64,000 nucleotides of DNA from Thiomicrorhabdus sp. (GTDB lineage Bacteria; Pseudomonadota; Gammaproteobacteria; Thiomicrospirales; Thiomicrospiraceae), in contig NZ_OY759719.1 of NCBI RefSeq assembly GCF_963662555.1, forward strand, positions 1,880,985 to 1,944,984, given 5' to 3'. Under the pieces are notes generated by a model that had not been told where the DNA came from, made no database searches, and was given only the letters and a program-made list of their open reading frames with translations. Position numbers and translations under genes: made by a program. Below, one piece after another: positions 57,685-64,000 of the stretch. The first letter of the stretch is position 1. Each line of letters begins with the position of its first letter.

Positions 57685-58869
57685 TTACGGTGAGATCTCT
57701 AACAAAGTAGTGTCATCCGTTACTCCCTTACCATCAGAAAAATGATTAATTTTCTGAAAGACTTCATTCAATTCTAAATTCTCTTCAATCACTTTAAGTA
57801 ATAACTCTAAAGTTCTTGTCTCACCAAACTCTTCACCTTTATTATTTTTAACTTCAGCTAATCCATCTGTATAAATAAAAAGTTTGTCGCCAGGAGAAAA
57901 CGACATTACTTTTGGCGTGAGTTTGTGTTCATGCATATTCATAATGCCTAGGGCGACTGACATTGAGGCAATTTTATCAACTTTATTAGGTTCAACGTAC
58001 AGACTGCAAGGCATACCAAAGTTCCAAAGTGTGGCTTGTTGATTATTTTTATTCCAATCTATGTACGTCGCTGCTAAAAAATTTTGTGGTAGCAGCTTGC
58101 TTACTAGTTCATCATTTATAATTTGTAAAATATCTTCAGCACATCGATTTTGTTGCACATGCGTATAAAATAAAGAAGCGACTAAAGGCCCTGAAATTGC
58201 AGCCATAAGTCCATGACCTGTAAAATCGCCCACCAAAATATGTTGATGGTTGTCTGCACTTAAGCTCGACAAAATAATATCACCGTTAGATTTTTCTACA
58301 GGAGAAACGACTTGTCTGAGCGACTCCTTATAAAATCGCTTGTCTTGATGCATTGAAGTAATAATATGCTCAATTTGATTACGCTCTTGTTGTAAAACTT
58401 GATAACTTTGCTCAAGTAATCTACCCGTAAAATATAACGATAGATGAGTTTCCATCCTGGCCAATAAAATTGATTCGGTAAACGGCTTGGTAATGTAATC
58501 TACCGCTCCAATCTGAAACCCTCTTTTTTGATCTTCAACCCCTATTTTAGCGGTTAAAAAAATCACAGGAATATCCTTAGTAAGTGGGTTTTCTTTGAGT
58601 TTTTGGCAAACATCATAACCAGATAGACCTGGCATATTTATATCAAGCAGAATTAAATTAGGTTTCTTTTGTTCTACTTCATCAAGACAGGCTTGGCCAT
58701 TTTCAACCAATTTAAGTTGATAGCGATCTTCTATTAAATCTTGAAGTATCAATCTGTTTAGAGGTTCATCATCTACCGCTAAAACATAAGGTTTGACCAC
58801 AGGTGATTGACTGATGGTAGGTGTATCTACAAATGTGCTATCAAAAGGATTCATGAGATTTTTAGACAT
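57685..58869 (-). CDS. response regulator with SpoIIE-type PP2C phosphatase output (RsbU-like)
   Basis: 394 aa. The receiver domain (about 28-145) has acidic pocket VDDEPLNRLIL, phospho-acceptor LILLDINMPGLSG, and KPFTESIL. A coiled linker leads to a PP2C/SpoIIE domain (VGDFTGHGLMAAISGP, then FIYTDGLAEVKN and DDTTLLEIS) with metal-binding aspartates. It likely dephosphorylates an anti-anti-sigma STAS protein. It overlaps the sensor kinase gene by 8 bases, so the kinase is its obvious activator. Confidence 0.93.
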   Translation of the reverse strand: MSKNLMNPFDSTFVDTPTISQSPVVKPYVLAVDDEPLNRLILQDLIEDRYQLKLVENGQACLDEVEQKKPNLILLDINMPGLSGYDVCQKLKENPLTKDIPVIFLTAKIGVEDQKRGFQIGAVDYITKPFTESILLARMETHLSLYFTGRLLEQSYQVLQQERNQIEHIITSMHQDKRFYKESLRQVVSPVEKSNGDIILSSLSADNHQHILVGDFTGHGLMAAISGPLVASLFYTHVQQNRCAEDILQIINDELVSKLLPQNFLAATYIDWNKNNQQATLWNFGMPCSLYVEPNKVDKIASMSVALGIMNMHEHKLTPKVMSFSPGDKLFIYTDGLAEVKNNKGEEFGETRTLELLLKVIEENLELNEVFQKINHFSDGKGVTDDTTLLEISP

Positions 58870-61447
58870 ATTTCATCCTATCAGGGCTTCTCGCTGGCAA
58901 CGTAAATCTAAAAATAACTCCTTTAATAACACCATTTTCGTTCCAATTTTCTGCCCAAATTTTGCCATCATGTGCATCAATTATCTCTTTACTAATCGCT
59001 AACCCAAGGCCTGACCCACCTGCACTTTGATAAGCGTTTTTGCTCTGCACAAATTTATTAAAAATAGTATCCAAATCCCCATCATTAATCCCTTTGCCTT
59101 CATTCTGTATTGAAAACACTAATGATTCAGACTGAATGTTTTCAACCGATAATGTTATGGTTGAACCTTTAGGAGAGTACACAATGGCATTACTAAGAAG
59201 ATTAGAGATTACTTGAGCAATTCTATGCGCATCAAAATAAGCCATAAAATCAATGTGTTTTAACTCAACATTAAGCTCTTTGTCATTAATCAATGATTGT
59301 TGCTCTAGCAAACAGCTTTCAATAACCGGCTCGATTGTCTGGTAGTTAAAGTCAAAACTCATTAAACCAGACTCTAATTTGGCTGAATCTAATAAATTAT
59401 CTAACAAACCTATTAAACGCAAACCGCTTAACTGAATATTATTAAAATAGCGCTTTGTAGTCTCTTCACTTATTGAACCAATACGTGACATTCCCATTTC
59501 TGCATAACTTAATATTCCATGCAATGGAGTACGAATATCATGCGACATCGTTGCTAAAAAGTCAGATTTAGCCTTATTTGCAGATACCGCCTCTTCTCGT
59601 GCAAGATACATCGCTTCTTCTAATATTTTTCGTTCTGATATATCTCTTAAAGCAACATGGATCACTTTTCTGCCATAGTATTCGAGTTGCGTTAATACGA
59701 CATCTGTCCAAAATTCTTCACCATTGGCTCGACGGTTTAACCACTCATAATGATGTGTGCCTTTGGTTAAACAAAGCTGGAGCATTCTATATCCTTTACG
59801 ATGAGAAGATTCACCATCAGGCTGGTACTTAGGAGCAAATACTGAATTTGGCAAGCTCAGCAATTTTTGTTTTGACTCATAACCAAACATATCTACCACG
59901 GCTTGGTTACAGTCTAATACATGACGACCTTCAGTAATAAAAACTCCATCGGCAGTTTTTTCAAAAAGGGTTTCAAAGGTCTTTTTTTGCTCATTGAGTT
60001 GTTTGGTATAAATTTCAATTGCGCGTTGTAATTCTTCATTATCGACAGTTAAGGCTTTATTGCTTATTCTTTCACTCATGTCTCGAGCAAAAGCACACGT
60101 TACCCAATCACCATCAACTTTAAATTTAGTTGCTGCCACTTCAACTGGTACGCTGGTACCATTTTTACGTTGATGAATCGTCTCAAATAACACTCTAGTA
60201 CCTGGATCAAAATCACGACAAATATTAGCTATTTCTTCTGGGGTGTATTTAATATCAATCTGATTGATCTTTTTTTGCAAAAGTTCTTCACGCTCATAAC
60301 CTAAAAGATGGCAAGTCTGATTATTAACATCTAAAATTTCACCGTCGCAATTCATTAAAAAGTACGCTTCAGAACTCTGATCAATAATCTTATGGTAGCG
60401 ATTTTCTTGTTCTTGCAAAGAGCCTTGATTACGTGAAAGTTGATATAGATATTTTAAGAAAAGAAACACCACTACACTAAACAGTAAGCTAATTAAGATA
60501 CCGTCAATCCATACTTTATTTATAGGCCAGCCTTGTAAAGCGTTATAGTCTGGTAAAGATTTAAGATTAACACTCGTGTCAAAAAACCAATCTTGTCCAG
60601 CAAAATTAAGGTAATGCTGTTTACTACGAAATAAGGCATCTTTTTTTGAATAATTAGGACCGACTGAAACAAAAGATTGTGTACTGTTTAATGAAGCTAG
60701 CTGTGAAAGACGTAATGACTTCTCAATGAGCAAGTTACTTCGAATGAACTTAAAATAATGACCCAAATTTAAAACAATCGCAGTAAACCCTAATAACTTA
60801 TCAGAACCATTGTAAACTGGTTGATAAATAATAACCGACTGGTCCTGGTTAGAGCCTTGAGCATTATTCAGTGGAACCGTAGCAACTTGCTTTCGAGCAG
60901 AAGCTGCAGCATGCATTGCAACTCTTTGAGCTTCATTCGCATAGGCATCTATTCCTATAGCAAGTTTATTTTCAACATAAGGATAAACGTATTTAACAAT
61001 TGCATAGGCGTCGTTTTCTTTAATTTGTTTATCTAACCGTCCCTCTGCATTCTGTTTTATCACAAAATGATCTAAGCTCAGTTTCTTTCTCATCTCAGCT
61101 TTAAATTGATCAATATTTTGTGCCGGAATGACTTCAATCCATTCTATAGTTTGAATCCCTGAATTTAAGTCCAAAAGGGATTTACCCAAAATATCAAAAT
61201 CGGCTTGAGTAACTTTATCTGAAAGAGTGAATACCGCAGACAAACTATTTAGTCGTTCAAGCTCTCTATTCAGCAGATTTTGTATAACATTAAATGCTTG
61301 TAGTGAGTATTGATTAAATTTTGTTTCTAAAGCATGAATATGTTTTTTTTCACTATATTGCAGCCATGATGAAGTCAGTGAAAGCCCTATAGCAAACACG
61401 GCAACAGTAATTAGGTAAATTGATTTCATTGAATAAATTTTATTCAT
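58862..61447 (-). CDS. CHASE-PAS-PAS sensor histidine kinase
   Basis: About 861 aa from the ATG at 61445-61447; an earlier ATG at 61534 would add 29 mostly hydrophobic residues. Order: membrane helix, periplasmic CHASE domain (about 60-260; ECF-like IEWIEVIPAQNIDQF, YPYVENKLAIGIDAYAN), second membrane helix (VWIDGILISLLFSVVVFLFL), two PAS domains, HisKA with the phospho-histidine in FLATMSHDIRTPLHGI, and HATPase (NLLSNAIVYSPKG, GSGLGLAISKEI). No receiver is attached. It should phosphorylate the REC-SpoIIE protein whose gene overlaps its end. Confidence 0.92.
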   Translation of the reverse strand: MNKIYSMKSIYLITVAVFAIGLSLTSSWLQYSEKKHIHALETKFNQYSLQAFNVIQNLLNRELERLNSLSAVFTLSDKVTQADFDILGKSLLDLNSGIQTIEWIEVIPAQNIDQFKAEMRKKLSLDHFVIKQNAEGRLDKQIKENDAYAIVKYVYPYVENKLAIGIDAYANEAQRVAMHAAASARKQVATVPLNNAQGSNQDQSVIIYQPVYNGSDKLLGFTAIVLNLGHYFKFIRSNLLIEKSLRLSQLASLNSTQSFVSVGPNYSKKDALFRSKQHYLNFAGQDWFFDTSVNLKSLPDYNALQGWPINKVWIDGILISLLFSVVVFLFLKYLYQLSRNQGSLQEQENRYHKIIDQSSEAYFLMNCDGEILDVNNQTCHLLGYEREELLQKKINQIDIKYTPEEIANICRDFDPGTRVLFETIHQRKNGTSVPVEVAATKFKVDGDWVTCAFARDMSERISNKALTVDNEELQRAIEIYTKQLNEQKKTFETLFEKTADGVFITEGRHVLDCNQAVVDMFGYESKQKLLSLPNSVFAPKYQPDGESSHRKGYRMLQLCLTKGTHHYEWLNRRANGEEFWTDVVLTQLEYYGRKVIHVALRDISERKILEEAMYLAREEAVSANKAKSDFLATMSHDIRTPLHGILSYAEMGMSRIGSISEETTKRYFNNIQLSGLRLIGLLDNLLDSAKLESGLMSFDFNYQTIEPVIESCLLEQQSLINDKELNVELKHIDFMAYFDAHRIAQVISNLLSNAIVYSPKGSTITLSVENIQSESLVFSIQNEGKGINDGDLDTIFNKFVQSKNAYQSAGGSGLGLAISKEIIDAHDGKIWAENWNENGVIKGVIFRFTLPARSPDRMKYV

Positions 61448-61775
61448 GCTATATCCAAAAAAAACAGAAAAAATAACAATATAAACGTGGCCAGTTACAA
61501 ATATTAAGACCTTTAATATCTTTACAACATCCACCTTTGGTTTTTTATCTTTTTGTTTTTTATCTTTATGTCAATACAGGCCAATACAAACCTCAGCCCT
61601 ATTTTTTCAGCTTTCAGTTTGTAACACAGTAAAAAATACTTATTTTAACGTATAACCCTAGAGTACCGTATTTTTCTCTATACAATTTGTCAAAGAATAG
61701 GCCTAATTGATTTTATAATATAGCCATTAATAACTCATTAATAAGCTAAAGAACCCACAAAAACTTTAAGGGCGA

Positions 61776-61807
61776 AACTCATCGTAAAATTGATTACGAT
61801 ATGAGTT
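61776..61807. other. inverted repeat upstream of bcp
   Basis: AACTCATCGTA (61776-61786) pairs with TACGATATGAGTT (61795-61807) apart from a 2-base bulge. It lies about 53 bp before the bcp start, so it could be an operator or a leader hairpin. The rest of the 61535-61859 gap is AT-rich, with no gene seen. Confidence 0.55.
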
Positions 61808-61859
61808 CAATAATAAAAAATAAATCTACAGCAAAGTTTTACAATCAAAGGAATACATT

Positions 61860-62324
61860 ATGTTAAAAATTGGAGACCAAGTCCCAAACGTTACCAGCCT
61901 CAATCAAAACAACGAAGCTGTTAAGCTAAGCGACTACCAAGGTCATAAAAATATTGTGTTGTATTTTTATCCTAAAGACGACACGCCTGGTTGCACGATT
62001 GAAGCCAATGATTTCACTAAATTGGCTGCAGAATTTGCGGCTGCGAATACTGTCGTGATTGGAGTGAGTAAAGATGATTGTGGTAGTCACCAAGCTTTTA
62101 TTGATAAGTTTGGACTTAAGGTCGATTTATTAGCCGATACTTCTGGTGAAGTTTGTGATGCATTTGGTGTATGGCAGTTAAAAGAGAAAAATGGTGTTTC
62201 TAAAATGGGAATTGTTCGTTCAACGTTTATTATTAATAAACAAGGCACCCTGACTTATGTTGAATATGGCGTTTCACCAGATGGCCATGCCGCTCAAATG
62301 CTCGAGCTTGTAAAAGAACTTTAA
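61860..62324 (+). CDS. bcp: thioredoxin-dependent peroxiredoxin of the BCP/PrxQ type
   Basis: 154 aa. It reduces hydroperoxides through the peroxidatic cysteine in DDTPGCTIEANDFTKL. The resolving cysteine five residues later in many BCPs is replaced by asparagine; another cysteine sits in SKDDCGSHQAF. It may work as a 1-Cys or atypical enzyme. AAAGGAAT upstream provides a ribosome site. Confidence 0.94.
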   Translation: MLKIGDQVPNVTSLNQNNEAVKLSDYQGHKNIVLYFYPKDDTPGCTIEANDFTKLAAEFAAANTVVIGVSKDDCGSHQAFIDKFGLKVDLLADTSGEVCDAFGVWQLKEKNGVSKMGIVRSTFIINKQGTLTYVEYGVSPDGHAAQMLELVKEL

Positions 62325-62449
62325 CAATCTCTTAAAGATCATTGCAACTAACCAAGTCTAGATAAGCATGCCCTGTGACCATCCATATATCGTGAGCATA
62401 GGGTGGTAAATCGCTTTTTAGTATGAAGAATTAGGTTTGTTAAGTTGTA

Positions 62450-63838
62450 TCAAACTCGCCCTACTTTAAACTTACGGCCTTTAATTTTATTTTGGTTTAA
62501 GCCTTTTACCACTTCAGCTTCATAGCCACGTTCAATTGCTACGTAGCTAGAGTGATCAACCACATCTATTTTGCCAACGTGTTTACCCTCTAACCCAATC
62601 TGTTTAGTAATCGCCCCCAATATATCTCCACGGCGTACTTTGTCTTTACGACCACCTGAAATATACAGAGTAACGTATTCTGGTTGAACTCGATTAGAAC
62701 GTGACTGCGGTAAACGCTCAATGGACTCATACTCAAGTGCATGACCTTGGTAACTGCTTAAATGGTCTAACTTATAACGCTCTTTTTCAGTAAAAAGGGT
62801 AATTGCCTTACCTTCCAAGCCTGCACGCCCAGTTCGTCCAATACGGTGAGTGTAAGTCTCTTGATTACGTGGCAGTTCATAGTTAATAACGGCTGGTAAA
62901 GCTTCGATATCTAAACCACGAGCGGCAACATCCGTTGCTACTAAGAAGTTGGTGCTATGGTGTTTAAAACGAATCAAAATCTGCTCACGTTCACGCTGTT
63001 CCATATCGCCATGCAAAGCAACGGCATCAAAGCCCTTCTCTTCCAGAAAATCCATGACTTCTTGCACCAAGGCTTTGGTGTTACAAAAAATCATCGCATG
63101 TTCAAACTCATTGACTGACAATATTCGCACTAAACTCGCCAATTTATCTTTGTGATGACACATATAAAACAGCTGTTCAATACTTGCTGAATCATGATGC
63201 GACTCAACTGCAACTTGCATTGGGTTCTTTTGAAAACGGCGACTTATGTATTCAATATCATCCGGAAAGGTTGCTGAGAACAATAAGGTTTGGCGCGTGT
63301 GTGGTGTGTAACCAATAATATCGACCATCTCTTCTTTAAAGCCCATCTCTAACATACGGTCAGCTTCATCTAAGACTAAAGTATGAATTTGAGAAATATC
63401 CAGGTTATTTTTTTGAATATGATCTTTTAAACGCCCAGGCGTACCCACCACAATATGAGCACCATGTTCTAACGAAGCAATTTGCGGACGCATTGGAATA
63501 CCGCCCGACAAAACAATGATTTTTATATTAGATTTAAAACGAGCTAAACGTCTAAGCTCTTCAGCAACCTGATTACTTAGCTCTCGTGTTGGACAAATGA
63601 CCAATCCTTGAACCGTCATATTAGACATATCCAACTTGTTCAGCATAGGAATACCAAACGCCGCTGTTTTACCGCTACCCGTTTTTGCTTGAGCAATTAA
63701 ATCATGGCCACCTAATGCCAAAGGTAAGGCCTCTTCTTGAATTGGCGTCATCGTTGTATAGCCCAATTGCGTTAGGTTATTTAACTGTGCCTTAGGTAAA
63801 TCAAGATGTTCAAAATTGCTTGGCATGGGAATACTCAT
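62450..63838 (-). CDS. dbpA: ATP-dependent DEAD-box RNA helicase DbpA
   Basis: 462 aa. It unwinds RNA in 50S ribosome assembly. Helicase motifs are complete: AQAKTGSGKTAAFG, PTRELSNQVAEEL, VLDEADRMLEMGF, SATFPDD, ATDVAARGLDIE and HRIGRTGRAG. The C-terminal DbpA RNA-binding domain (VTLYISGGRKDKVRRGDILG) targets 23S rRNA helix 92 in E. coli. The remaining 162 bases to the window end show no gene. Confidence 0.96.
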   Translation of the reverse strand: MSIPMPSNFEHLDLPKAQLNNLTQLGYTTMTPIQEEALPLALGGHDLIAQAKTGSGKTAAFGIPMLNKLDMSNMTVQGLVICPTRELSNQVAEELRRLARFKSNIKIIVLSGGIPMRPQIASLEHGAHIVVGTPGRLKDHIQKNNLDISQIHTLVLDEADRMLEMGFKEEMVDIIGYTPHTRQTLLFSATFPDDIEYISRRFQKNPMQVAVESHHDSASIEQLFYMCHHKDKLASLVRILSVNEFEHAMIFCNTKALVQEVMDFLEEKGFDAVALHGDMEQREREQILIRFKHHSTNFLVATDVAARGLDIEALPAVINYELPRNQETYTHRIGRTGRAGLEGKAITLFTEKERYKLDHLSSYQGHALEYESIERLPQSRSNRVQPEYVTLYISGGRKDKVRRGDILGAITKQIGLEGKHVGKIDVVDHSSYVAIERGYEAEVVKGLNQNKIKGRKFKVGRV

Positions 63839-64000
63839 TTAATTGGAATGGGATAGTTATGTTTTTTGCTTTTTTGTTTTTTTAATACGAAGACACGAAG
63901 AAATGAAAATTAAAAGCTGATTTGTAAAAAGCGCAATCAAACTATGATTTCAAAATTTAACAAGATTGCATAAAACAAATACATAAAACCTTCGTGCTTT

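Overview
The window is about 64 kb of low-GC gammaproteobacterial chromosome. The conserved blocks (mutL-miaA-hfq-hflX-hflK-hflC-DUF2065-hisZ-purA; rnfABCDGE-nth; mnmA-hflD; monomeric icd) are typical of gammaproteobacteria. Gene content and style would fit a Thiomicrospira/Thiomicrorhabdus-like sulfur oxidiser (Thiotrichales/Piscirickettsiaceae), but that genus-level guess is inference only. No rRNA, tRNA, CRISPR array or insertion sequence was recognised.

Layout. 0.1-11 kb (mostly minus strand): selD-selU for tRNA selenouridine, a viroplasmin/RNase HI fusion, a RIO-type kinase, an NMT1-PAS-GGDEF sensor, a cytosine-deaminase-like gene broken by an in-frame amber codon, an orphan CARF nuclease of the Card1/DUF1887 family, DUF2789, an MtfA-type peptidase and a membrane-anchored glutamate-synthase-like protein. 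11-25.4 kb: an integron gene-cassette array. All genes lie on the minus strand and are separated by about 15 attC-like sites. No integrase is in view. Cargo includes DUF4386, VOC, DUF3800, a HEPN-motif/zinc-ribbon protein, cupin, EAL phosphodiesterase, SnoaL-like, GNAT-like and methyltransferase-like proteins, and an unusually long three-gene membrane/periplasmic unit. A gene-less element of about 250 bp is present twice, once inside the array and once at its icd-proximal edge. 25.7-45 kb: icd, rluE, mnmA-hflD, a cupin, ppiD, a CheY-like regulator and then the purA/hisZ/hfl/hfq/miaA/mutL block, followed by mrp/apbC. 45.6-64 kb: a STAS protein, metG, the Rnf electron-transport operon with nth, DUF1841, a periplasmic sulfurtransferase, a second RNase H, a CHASE-PAS histidine kinase overlapping a REC-SpoIIE phosphatase, bcp and dbpA.

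The most striking signal is a short palindrome, ACCAGGCCTGGT, present 11 times exactly and many more times with one or two mismatches. By chance one would expect far less than one copy in 64 kb. It occurs between genes, as the core of longer perfect palindromes that look like terminators (40 bp at 31022-31061, 32 bp at 48382-48413), and inside coding regions, where it is read as Gln-Ala-Trp or Pro-Gly-Leu. It behaves like a highly iterated genomic signature (compare HIP1 or DNA-uptake sequences), and I know of no description of it.

The other leads are the integrase-less cassette array with possible defence cargo (HEPN RX4H plus zinc ribbons, DUF3800), the orphan Card1-like protein with a changed ligand-loop motif, and the duplicated gene-less element.
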